A DNA stretch of 6,276 nucleotides from positions 1 through 6,276 of the forward strand of contig JAGBHJ010000188.1 of the NCBI GenBank assembly GCA_017935525.1. Reading direction: 5' to 3'. Positions within the stretch are counted from its first letter, which is position 1; every line of letters begins with the position of its first letter. The translations under genes were made by a program, and so were the position numbers. Source of the stretch: Clostridia bacterium. GTDB taxonomy: Bacteria > Bacillota > Clostridia > HGM11327. Shown here piece after piece: positions 1-6,276 of this stretch. Below the pieces are notes generated by a model. The model saw only the letters and a program-made list of their open reading frames with translations, searched no databases and was not told the origin of the DNA.

Positions 1-1937
1 CCTGCAAATCTGCCGTCCGGCATTGCGCCCATTGAGCTGCCGTAGCTGATGCCGCCCTCAAGCAATGAGCAAGCACCCGTATAAAGGCCGCCTCTTACGG
101 ATCTGTACTTGCCGACCTCGTCCCAGTATGTATTCAGTACACGAACCGCCATGGAGTCTGCCTCGTCGTTATCGTTGCCGAATTTAGGTGCACGGTTAAG
201 GAGTATCTGCCTTGTTTTCTCGTAGCCGTCAAAGTTCGCATTGAGCGCCTCAACGAGCTCCTCCTTTGTGAGCACCTTTTCATCAAATACCAGCTTTTTG
301 ATAGCTGTCATAGAGTCTGCAACTGCGGCAATACCTGCGGTCTCTATCACGCCGTAGCCGTATATCGGGCCGCCGTCGTCATGATTCTTACCCGACTCAA
401 GAACACCGTCAGTAAACACGCCCTTAACAAGCTTTGCGTGGTTTGCAGCTCTCATCTCCTGGCCTCTTGAGCAGAGCCAGCAATGAATTTCAGTAAAATG
501 TGCCAGCTGTGTAGCAAAGCCCTCGTAGAATTCCTCAAATGTCTCACACTCAAGGAAAGGCTTTGTTACAGGACCCAGCTGATAGCCTGCCTCACGTCTT
601 GACTTGCCGCCGTCCATTGCAAGCTCAAATACCTTTGCAACGTTAAACGATCCGTCCTCGCAGCCCGTATTGGACTTACCCGGGATCTCTATTTCCTGAC
701 AACCGAGAGTTGCATAATCTCTTGCGTCTCTCAAGGGAACCTCTATTCTCTGCAATGCGGGGATAACAAGCTTATCGCTTACAACGGTAGGATCGCACAT
801 ACCCTCGCTCCATATCTTTACCACAAGGTCAAGCACACTCTGGGGGATATCCTCGCCTACTCTTACTACCATACGAGGATGCGTATCCTTGATATTTCTC
901 AACGTCTGCAAGAACAAATACGTAAGGTCGTTTGTTGCGTCAGCTCCCGTTTCGGGAATGCATCCGCTGAGAGTTGCATTGTGAGCACCGTTTTCCCATA
1001 TCTTAAACATGATGGATGCTATGGACTCCTCAACGGAAATAACGTCACCATCAGTTATTGACTTTTCGTAGAACTTGTAGAGGTACTGGTCAACTCTGCC
1101 GAGGCAGTCTACCCAGTCCCACAAAGAGAGTATCCACATAAGCTGAACAGCCTGATAAAGCGTCTCCGGCTTTTTGTGCGCAACAAATGCGCAGTTTTCG
1201 GATATCTCCCTATAATAACGCTTCTGTACAGGGTCTTCTTCCTTTTCGTAAAGCTGTGCGGCATATGCAGAATACTGCTCCAGATGAGCCATCATACCTC
1301 TTACGATTATTCTGTTAGCCTCGTAAAAATCCTTCTGATCCTGTGTTTCGGCATTTATATTCGCCCAGTAGTTTATCTTTTCCAGCATACCGTCAAGGCC
1401 GTTTTCCAGCAAGGTCACGTAGTTGGGGATAGTGTGGCCCTGGTAGCCGCCTGCCCAGTACATATCCTCACCGCACATAACGTTGTACTTTTCTTCGCCA
1501 ACGTATTCCCTGCCGTGGGCATCAAGGTAGTCCCAATTCCTCGGGCGTACCCTATTTGCAATCTTGTCAAGCTCTGCCTCATGCTCGGGATTACTGCCAT
1601 GGCGCTGAATGCCTATGCAGAAATGCTCCAGAAGCGGGTACATAGGTCTGGTAATTCCGACAACAGCCTCGTTGGGGAATATCATACAGGGTGTTTCCAG
1701 CCACGTATTTACGATACCCTTTGCCAGGCAAAGCACGTACGGTGCATTGGGATCCTCATTGAATGCGTCGAATATGGGATCCTTACCGTTTGTGCCAACG
1801 GGTGAGGTATGTGTATCCTCGCGGTCGTTTCTGGGTCTGAGCCTCGATTTTACGTTTTCCTGTACAAGCTTTATTCTCTCGGAAAATTCCAAGCTTGTAT
1901 CCGTCATTGTATAATCCTTGTCGTGTTTATAAACCAT
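1..1937 (-). CDS. Glycyl radical enzyme A, PFL-like superfamily, unknown substrate (3'-truncated by window edge)
   Basis: This is a cytoplasmic glycyl radical enzyme. In the family, a backbone glycine radical oxidises an active-site cysteine, and the resulting thiyl radical abstracts hydrogen from the substrate. 645 complete codons are visible from ATG 1937-1935, which has a GGAG ribosome binding site 6 nt upstream. About 123 C-terminal residues, including the radical glycine, should lie beyond base 1, judging from neighbour B. Landmarks are GHTIPNY at residues 167-173, GRVDQYLY at 280-287, DATNDLTYLFLQ at 333-344, HPRMVVRV at 353-360, GCQE at 412-415 (thiyl Cys413, Glu415), NTGCEDG at 423-429, HDDGGPIYGYG at 519-529 and APKFGND at 583-589. 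The ORF is unbroken. It starts 17 bp after gene B, so the two are probably cotranscribed. Family membership is nearly certain; the substrate is not known. The GCQE motif with a single cysteine argues against pyruvate formate-lyase. In one 91-residue block it is closer to C than to B. Confidence 0.93.
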   Translation of the reverse strand, partial: MVYKHDKDYTMTDTSLEFSERIKLVQENVKSRLRPRNDREDTHTSPVGTNGKDPIFDAFNEDPNAPYVLCLAKGIVNTWLETPCMIFPNEAVVGITRPMYPLLEHFCIGIQRHGSNPEHEAELDKIANRVRPRNWDYLDAHGREYVGEEKYNVMCGEDMYWAGGYQGHTIPNYVTLLENGLDGMLEKINYWANINAETQDQKDFYEANRIIVRGMMAHLEQYSAYAAQLYEKEEDPVQKRYYREISENCAFVAHKKPETLYQAVQLMWILSLWDWVDCLGRVDQYLYKFYEKSITDGDVISVEESIASIMFKIWENGAHNATLSGCIPETGADATNDLTYLFLQTLRNIKDTHPRMVVRVGEDIPQSVLDLVVKIWSEGMCDPTVVSDKLVIPALQRIEVPLRDARDYATLGCQEIEIPGKSNTGCEDGSFNVAKVFELAMDGGKSRREAGYQLGPVTKPFLECETFEEFYEGFATQLAHFTEIHCWLCSRGQEMRAANHAKLVKGVFTDGVLESGKNHDDGGPIYGYGVIETAGIAAVADSMTAIKKLVFDEKVLTKEELVEALNANFDGYEKTRQILLNRAPKFGNDNDEADSMAVRVLNTYWDEVGKYRSVRGGLYTGACSLLEGGISYGSSMGAMPDGRFA

Positions 1938-1943
1938 TGCTTT

Positions 1944-1947
1944 CTCC
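1944..1947 (-). promoter_or_regulatory. Ribosome binding site of gene A
   Basis: On the minus strand GGAG lies 6 nt before the ATG of gene A, inside the 17-bp gap after the stop codon of gene B. It fixes ATG 1937-1935 as the start. Another ATG at 1951-1949 is out of frame and has no such site. Confidence 0.75.
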
Positions 1948-1954
1948 GCATCTA

Positions 1955-4279
1955 TCAGCCTACGTATCTGCTGATTATTTCATTTTGACTTTCCTCGCTC
2001 ATCTGAACAAACTGGCAGCTGTATCCGCCTACACGAACTATAAGATCGCCGTGTCTTTCGGGATGTGCCTTTGCATCTATCAGATCGTCAAGGTTTGCCG
2101 TTGTTATCTGCGCCATCTGGCCTCCGTTTGCCATATAACTGCGCATTATGGCTCCGATATTCTTTCTCTGCTCCGAGGTTGCCAGCATCTTTTGAGTGAG
2201 TATAACGTTTAACGTCGTACCGCCGATACCCTTATGAAGCGGAAGCTTTGCCACTGACGCCAGCATTGCTGTAAGTCCGTTTTTGTCAGAGCCCGGCTGA
2301 GGTCCCATGGTGTTACCAAATGGGTCGCCCTTAAATCTGCCGTTAGGCATTGCGCCAACGTGTCTCGCCTGAGAAATACCGCCGTCCAGCAGCGAGCAAG
2401 CACCCGTATAAACACCGCCTCTTACGGATCTATACTTGCCCAGCTCACTCCAGAATGCATCCAGCACCCTCTGAGCCATCGTATCTGCCTCGTCATTGTC
2501 GTTACCGAACTTCGGCGCACCGTTAAGGAGCATTATCCTTATCTTTTCGTAGCCATCATAGTTTGCCTTCAGGGCATCAAGCAGCTCCTGCTTTGAAATG
2601 AGCTTGTCTTCAAACACGAGCTTTTTGATAGCGGTCATTGAATCCGCAACCGCCGCAAGTCCGCCTGTTTCCACAACTCCGTGACCGTAGATGGGGCCGC
2701 CGTCGTCATGGTTTAGACCCTTTTCCAGACAGCCGTCAGTAAACACGCCCTTTACAAGCTTGGAATACCAGGCAGCTCTCATTTCCTGTGCCCTTGAGCA
2801 CTGGCAACAGAATATCTCCGTAAAGAATTCCAGCTGTGTCTTAAAGGAGTCGAAAAACTCCTCAAAGGTTTCGCACTCAATAAACGACTTTGTTTCGGGG
2901 CCTAATCTTACACCCTCGCTATCCTCGGACATTCCGCCGCGCATTGCGATCTGGAACACCTTGCCAAGGTTCATGGAGCCGTCCTCACAGCCCGTGTTGC
3001 ACTTGTCGGGGATCTCTATCTCCTGACAACCAAGAGTAGCGTAGTTTCTTGCATCCTCAAGAGTTACCTCCACGTTCTGCAACGCAGGAATGACCAATTT
3101 ATCGCTGACTATTGTGGGGTCGCTCATGCCCTCGCTCCATATCGTGGTAATGAGCTCCATGAGTCTTTCGGGCATATTCTCTCCAACTCTTACCACCATG
3201 CGGGGGTGAGTATCGTGAATGCTTCTTAACACCTGCAGGAACAGGTACGAAAGGTCGTTGGTTGCGTCCTCCCCTGTTTCGGGAATACAACCGCTTATCG
3301 TGGTGTTATGGGCACCGTTTTCCCATATTTTGTACATCAATGAGGTTATTGAATCCTCAACTGATATAACATCACCGTTTTTAACTGAATACTCGTAGAA
3401 GGGATACAAATACTGATCCACTCTGCCGAGGCAATCCACCCAATCCCAAAGTGACAAGCACCACATCAGCTGCACTGCCTGGTAAAGCGTCTTGGGCTTT
3501 TTGTGTGCAACGTATGCACAGTTTTCTGATATATCCTTGTAATACTGTTTTTGAACGGGGTCTGCTTCCGCAAGGTACAATTCATTTGCCTTGTTTGAGT
3601 ACATCATAAGGTATTCGGACATACCTCTTACGATCACCCTTGCAGACTCGTAAAACTCAGCAGTTTTTTCTGTTTTATCGTTTATATTTGCCCAATATTC
3701 AATTCTATCGAGCATACCGTCAAGACCGTTTTCCAAAAGGGTAACGTAATTTGGGATGGTATGTCCGTAAGGAGCCGCGCCAAATACACCCTCCGCACCT
3801 ATGGCGTCGTAACGCTCACAGCCTATCTCCTCCAACCTTGCAAGAGGAACCTTGTGGGTAAATGAAGGATGAATACGCGGTAACAGCCTTTCCGTTCTTT
3901 CTATCTCGCTTTCGGGATAATTGCCCTCTCTGAATGAGCCTTCTCTTATAATAAGACCCTCTCTGAAGTGCTCCATCAGCGGATAACGGGGTCTTGTGAT
4001 ACCAACCACCGCCTCATTGGGCTTTATGATACAGGGCGTAACCATCCACGAACGCACGATGGCGTGGGCATATACCACCGCAAAGGGATCGTCGGGCATT
4101 TCTTCAAAAACGTCCACCATTGGGTTTTTGCCATCCATGCCTACGGGAGAGCACATTGTGACCTCTCGCATACCTTGAGTAAACAATCTTGGTTTTATTT
4201 CATCCCTGACAAGTCCGAGTCTTTTGGATGGCTCGAATTTCTTGTCAAGGTAAGTGTAATCATTATATGAAAGATACAT
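1955..4279 (-). CDS. Glycyl radical enzyme B, PFL-like superfamily, unknown substrate (complete)
   Basis: This is the only complete gene of the array. It encodes 774 aa, a usual length for the family (from memory, PFL 759 and glycerol dehydratase 787). I start it at ATG 4279-4277 because GGAGG stands 5 nt upstream; an in-frame TTG at 4291 begins at the edge of that site and is not a credible start. The N-terminal alpha-beta barrel part contains NEAVVGITRP (residues 88-97) and GHTIPNY (172-178). Then come GRVDQYLYPFY (285-295), DATNDLSYLFLQ (338-349), HPRMVVRV (358-365), and the catalytic loop GCQE (417-420: thiyl Cys418, Glu420) followed by NTGCEDG (428-434). The glycyl radical domain ends with RVGGYSCQF; Gly752 is the radical site. 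Activation requires a radical SAM activase, not seen here. There is no N-terminal extension of the kind that targets CutC-type GREs to microcompartments. It likely starts an operon with A. The substrate is unassigned: Cys-x-Glu fits dehydratase, lyase or decarboxylase chemistry, and the loop matches none that I know. Confidence 0.95.
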   Translation of the reverse strand: MYLSYNDYTYLDKKFEPSKRLGLVRDEIKPRLFTQGMREVTMCSPVGMDGKNPMVDVFEEMPDDPFAVVYAHAIVRSWMVTPCIIKPNEAVVGITRPRYPLMEHFREGLIIREGSFREGNYPESEIERTERLLPRIHPSFTHKVPLARLEEIGCERYDAIGAEGVFGAAPYGHTIPNYVTLLENGLDGMLDRIEYWANINDKTEKTAEFYESARVIVRGMSEYLMMYSNKANELYLAEADPVQKQYYKDISENCAYVAHKKPKTLYQAVQLMWCLSLWDWVDCLGRVDQYLYPFYEYSVKNGDVISVEDSITSLMYKIWENGAHNTTISGCIPETGEDATNDLSYLFLQVLRSIHDTHPRMVVRVGENMPERLMELITTIWSEGMSDPTIVSDKLVIPALQNVEVTLEDARNYATLGCQEIEIPDKCNTGCEDGSMNLGKVFQIAMRGGMSEDSEGVRLGPETKSFIECETFEEFFDSFKTQLEFFTEIFCCQCSRAQEMRAAWYSKLVKGVFTDGCLEKGLNHDDGGPIYGHGVVETGGLAAVADSMTAIKKLVFEDKLISKQELLDALKANYDGYEKIRIMLLNGAPKFGNDNDEADTMAQRVLDAFWSELGKYRSVRGGVYTGACSLLDGGISQARHVGAMPNGRFKGDPFGNTMGPQPGSDKNGLTAMLASVAKLPLHKGIGGTTLNVILTQKMLATSEQRKNIGAIMRSYMANGGQMAQITTANLDDLIDAKAHPERHGDLIVRVGGYSCQFVQMSEESQNEIISRYVG

Positions 4280-4328
4280 AAAAACCTCCAAAAATAAAAT
4301 TCATATCAAACCACACAACAACCATCAT
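4263..4328 (-). CDS. Possible 21-aa leader peptide overlapping the start of gene B
   Basis: On the minus strand, ATG 4328-4326 (followed at once by a second ATG) opens a 21-codon frame ending at TAA 4265-4263. A purine-rich GGGGAGAGG stands directly upstream, with its GGAG 5 nt before the first ATG, which is a good Shine-Dalgarno arrangement. The peptide is hydrophobic and aromatic (it begins MMVVVWFDMN), too short for a domain, and has no run of one amino acid typical of an attenuator. The frame contains the ribosome binding site of gene B and ends 17 nt inside B in another frame, so its translation could couple to or compete with that of B. It may equally be a chance frame in AT-rich DNA. 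I know of no homologue. Confidence 0.25.
   Translation of the reverse strand: MMVVVWFDMNFIFGGFYVSFI
4285..4289 (-). promoter_or_regulatory. Ribosome binding site of gene B
   Basis: GGAGG on the minus strand, 5 nt before ATG 4279-4277. This consensus site decides the start of B as the fifth codon of the longer open frame that begins with TTG at 4291. Confidence 0.85.
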
Positions 4329-4434
4329 TACCTCTCCCCAACACGCTACGTGAATACTTATCCGCAGCGCCACGTCGGGTCAGCCGAATTCACAGCAGAT
4401 CTGTATATCCGCTTATTTGGTTTATCGGTTTTTA

Positions 4435-4463
4435 ACGAATTCAGCTTTTACTATGTTTGTCAA
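4435..4463 (-). promoter_or_regulatory. Candidate promoter for B-A (good -35, poor -10)
   Basis: A perfect TTGACA lies at 4463-4458 on the minus strand, 178 bp before the ATG of B. At 17 bp spacing the -10 position reads ATTCGT, which matches TATAAT at only two bases. If this is a sigma-A promoter it would be weak or activator-dependent. The evidence is the -35 hexamer, its place in the gap and the AT-rich DNA after it. Confidence 0.25.
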
Positions 4464-4490
4464 CCGCAACGATATGCCAATTGCAGTTGA
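4460..4490 (-). repeat. 31-bp imperfect inverted repeat, possible operator or RNA hairpin
   Basis: On the minus strand the arms TCAACTGCAA (4490-4481) and TTGCGGTTGA (4469-4460) are reverse complements except for one position, separated by 11 nt. In RNA from the minus strand the odd position would be a U-G wobble, giving an unbroken 10-bp stem; on the plus strand it would be an A-C mismatch. The second arm overlaps the TTGACA of the candidate promoter. It could therefore be a repressor site or part of the transcript structure between C and B. Confidence 0.4.
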
Positions 4491-4499
4491 GGGTCTTAC

Positions 4500-4528
4500 C
4501 CCGCGCCGACCGACACGATCGGCGCGGG
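4500..4528 (-). terminator. GC-rich hairpin after gene C, atypical terminator
   Basis: The arms CCCGCGCCGA and TCGGCGCGGG form a perfect 10-bp stem with a 9-nt loop. The hairpin begins 12 nt after the stop codon of C. The position and strength suit a transcription terminator, but the minus-strand sequence after it (GTAAGACCC) has no T-run, and the plus-strand side has none either. It may be Rho-dependent or leaky, or protect the 3' end of the C transcript from exonucleases. Confidence 0.45.
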
Positions 4529-4540
4529 ATCATTTATCAA

Positions 4541-6276
4541 TTAAACGTAACGGCTTATTATCTCGTCCTGTGCTCTGCCGTCAAGCTGAACAAACTGGGT
4601 GCTGTATCCACCCACGCGGACGATAAGGTCGCCGTGTCTTTCGGGGTGCTCCTTCGCATCCTTAAGATCTTCAATGTTTGCCGTTGTTATCTGAGCCATC
4701 TGTCCGCCCGTTGCCATGTAGTTCTTAACAACTGCGGCGATGTTCTTTCTCTGCTCGGGAGTTGCCAGCATCTTTGTTGTAAAGATAACATTCAACGTTG
4801 TGCCGCCCACACCCTTGTAGAGAGGAAGCTTTGAAACAGAGCTGAGCATTGCCGTAACACCGTTATGGTCTGCGCCCGGGCGGGGACCCATTGTATTGCC
4901 CAAAGGCTCGCCCTTGTGTCTGCCGTCAGGCATTGCGCCCATTTGCCTACCGTAGTCAATACCGTTTGTAAGCAATGAGCAAGCGCCTGTGTAAACTCCA
5001 CCGCGAACAGACTTATACTTTGCGATCTCATCCCAATAGGTATTGAGCACTCTCTGAGCCATTTCATCAGCCTCAGTATCGTCATTACCAAACTTGGGAG
5101 CACCGTTCAAAAGAAGCTGACGTTCCTTCTCATAGCCTTCAAAGTCTGCCTCCAATATTTCAACCAGCTTTTCCTTTGTGATCTTTTTCTCATCAAATAC
5201 AAGCTTTTTTATCGCTGTCAAGGAATCCGCCGTTACGGCAATTCCTGCAGTTTCAATTACGCCGTAGCCGTAAATGGGACCGCCGTCATCATGATTCTTG
5301 CCCGATTCCAGCACGCCGTCCGTAAATACGCCCTTAACCAGCTTTGCATGGTTAGCGGCGCGGCACTCCTGGCCTCTTGAGCAGAGCCATGTATGCATTT
5401 CCGTAAAGAATTCCAGCTGCTTTGTGAACTCGCCGTAGAACTCCTCAAAGGTCTCGCATTCAACAAAGGACTTTGTCTTGGGACCCAGCTGGTAGTCGGG
5501 GTCCTTTGTGGACCTCCCGCCGCGCATTGCAACCTCAAGCACCTTTGCAACGTTAAACAAGCCGTCCTCACAGCCCGTGTTTGACTTGCCGGGGATCTCA
5601 ACCTCCTGGCAGCCAAGTGTTGCATAATCTCTTGCGTCCTCCAGCGGAACCTTTATCCTTTGCAGACCGGGAATAACGTTTGTATCGCTGATGATGGAAG
5701 GATCAGACATTCCCTCACTCCATATCTTAACGATAAGATCCATAAGCTCAGGGAGTACGTTCTCTCTTATGCGGACACAGATACGGGGATGTGTATCGTG
5801 TATATTTCTCAGAACCTGCAAGAACAGGAACGTAAGATCGTTTGTAGCATCGGAACCATCCTCGGGCTTACAACCACTGAGCGTAACGTTGTGAGCGCCG
5901 TTTTCCCATATCTTGTACATGATGGACGTTACCGATTCCTCAACGGAAATAACGTCGCCATGCTCACGGGAATAATTATAGAACGGCAACAAATACTGGT
6001 CCATTCTGCCGAGGCAGTCTACCCAATCCCAAAGCGACAAGCACCACGTAAGCTGAACAGCCTGATAGAGGGTCTGCGGCTTCTTGTGTGCAACAAATGT
6101 ACAATTTTCGGATATTTCCTTGTAATATTGCTTTTGTACAGGGTCGGTCTCCGTTTCATAAAGCGATGCCGCATGATCGGCATACTTCTGCATATATTCA
6201 GACATACCCCGTACGATAATTCTGTTTGCTTCGTAGAAATCAGCTGTATCCTTATCCTTTGCGTTAAGCCTTGCCC
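4541..6276 (-). CDS. Glycyl radical enzyme C, PFL-like superfamily, unknown substrate (5'-truncated by window edge)
   Basis: 577 residues are visible, ending at TAA 4543-4541. The frame runs open to base 6276, so the ATG at 6205-6203 is internal: the 23 codons upstream of it, including FYEANRIIVRG, align with A and B. About 196 N-terminal residues are missing, giving a whole protein near 773 aa. Landmarks are GRMDQYLLPFY, DATNDLTFLFLQ, GCQE with the thiyl cysteine codon at 5611-5609, NTGCEDG, and the glycyl radical motif RVGGYSTQF with the radical glycine codon at 4609-4607. Catalytic requirements of the family are therefore present in the visible part. Compared with A and B, it differs at likely pocket-lining places: SDTNVIPGLQ instead of SDKLVIPALQ, and SGCKPEDGSD instead of SGCIPETG. 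It ends in ISRYV, one residue shorter than B. It lies upstream of B with a hairpin between them, so it may be transcribed separately. Substrate unassigned. Confidence 0.94.
   Translation of the reverse strand, partial: ARLNAKDKDTADFYEANRIIVRGMSEYMQKYADHAASLYETETDPVQKQYYKEISENCTFVAHKKPQTLYQAVQLTWCLSLWDWVDCLGRMDQYLLPFYNYSREHGDVISVEESVTSIMYKIWENGAHNVTLSGCKPEDGSDATNDLTFLFLQVLRNIHDTHPRICVRIRENVLPELMDLIVKIWSEGMSDPSIISDTNVIPGLQRIKVPLEDARDYATLGCQEVEIPGKSNTGCEDGLFNVAKVLEVAMRGGRSTKDPDYQLGPKTKSFVECETFEEFYGEFTKQLEFFTEMHTWLCSRGQECRAANHAKLVKGVFTDGVLESGKNHDDGGPIYGYGVIETAGIAVTADSLTAIKKLVFDEKKITKEKLVEILEADFEGYEKERQLLLNGAPKFGNDDTEADEMAQRVLNTYWDEIAKYKSVRGGVYTGACSLLTNGIDYGRQMGAMPDGRHKGEPLGNTMGPRPGADHNGVTAMLSSVSKLPLYKGVGGTTLNVIFTTKMLATPEQRKNIAAVVKNYMATGGQMAQITTANIEDLKDAKEHPERHGDLIVRVGGYSTQFVQLDGRAQDEIISRYV

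Larger units (their letters stand above)
4280..4540 (-). other. 261-bp intergenic region between gene C and gene B
   Basis: This is the only sizeable gap without a long gene. Read on the minus strand from C towards B it holds a 10-bp GC-rich hairpin, a 31-bp imperfect palindrome overlapping TTGACA, and two copies of TGAATTCG (4443-4436 and 4392-4385). An AT-rich stretch of about 30 bp follows the TTGACA. Then come a GC-richer leader part with a 6-bp inverted pair (GTGAAT 4393-4388 and ATTCAC 4355-4350), the possible leader peptide, and the ribosome binding site of B. I compared it by eye with common riboswitch cores and recognise none. Its length and contents suggest that B-A have their own promoter or control, apart from C. 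Confidence 0.6.

Noticed and set aside
1176..1805. Plus-strand 209-codon open frame and other plus-strand frames inside the GRE genes
   Set aside because: They are antisense to conserved GRE coding sequence, show no recognisable motif, and arise from codon bias on the opposite strand.
1955..4279. Annotation as choline lyase, glycerol/propanediol dehydratase or hydroxyproline dehydratase
   Set aside because: Cys-x-Glu is shared, but GCVE is GCQE, the following loop differs, and a conserved histidine appears replaced. There is no microcompartment gene or N-terminal targeting extension to support such a role.
4277..4291. TTG at 4291-4289 as the start of gene B, giving 778 aa
   Set aside because: The TTG lies at the edge of the GGAGG ribosome binding site of the ATG four codons later, and no ribosome binding site precedes it at a usual distance.
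4280..4540. Riboswitch, tRNA, small RNA gene or CRISPR repeats in the gap
   Set aside because: By eye I find no cloverleaf, no regular repeats and no known riboswitch core. A covariance model search would be needed to settle weaker RNA structure.
4417..4834. Plus-strand open frames of 69 and 125 codons entering the intergenic region
   Set aside because: They mostly run antisense to the C-terminus of gene C, lack a convincing ribosome binding site, and their translation shows no recognisable domain.
4541..6205. Gene C as a complete 554-aa protein starting at ATG 6205
   Set aside because: The frame stays open to the window edge, and the upstream codons align with A and B. The ATG is the internal methionine of the RGM motif present in all three proteins.
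1..6276. Annotation as pyruvate formate-lyase (pflB)
   Set aside because: PFL needs two adjacent cysteines in the active site. All three proteins have a single cysteine followed by Gln-Glu, so the name would be misleading.

Overview
The window holds three co-directional genes, all on the minus strand, and each encodes a glycyl radical enzyme (GRE) of the pyruvate formate-lyase-like superfamily. In transcription order (right to left) they are gene C (4541-6276, N-terminus outside the window), gene B (1955-4279, complete, 774 aa) and gene A (1-1937, C-terminus outside the window). B and A are 17 bp apart, so they are probably one transcript. C and B are separated by 261 bp. That gap holds a strong hairpin just after C, an imperfect palindrome overlapping a perfect TTGACA, and a leader that may encode a 21-aa peptide overlapping the start of B.

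All three proteins carry a GCQE active-site motif, with the thiyl cysteine and a glutamate two residues later. B and C also show the RVGGYS glycyl radical motif; in A that part lies outside the window. The double cysteine of true pyruvate formate-lyase is absent, so these are not PFLs. Cys-x-Glu is the arrangement of the dehydratase, C-N lyase and decarboxylase branches. However, the residue after the cysteine (Q rather than V), the following loop (NTGCEDG), a shortened segment before the GRxDQY motif and a short C-terminus differ from the characterised members as I remember them. I cannot assign a substrate. The array may be an undescribed GRE subfamily amplified to at least three copies.

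No radical SAM activating enzyme, transporter, regulator or microcompartment gene lies in the window, although every GRE needs an activase. One is expected nearby or elsewhere in the genome.

The organism is a strict or facultative anaerobe, because GREs are destroyed by oxygen. GGAGG-type ribosome binding sites, moderate GC content and mixed AGA/CGT arginine codons suggest a Clostridia-type gut Firmicute. That placement is an inference with limited support. The plus strand has no convincing gene: its long open frames are antisense shadows of the three GREs.
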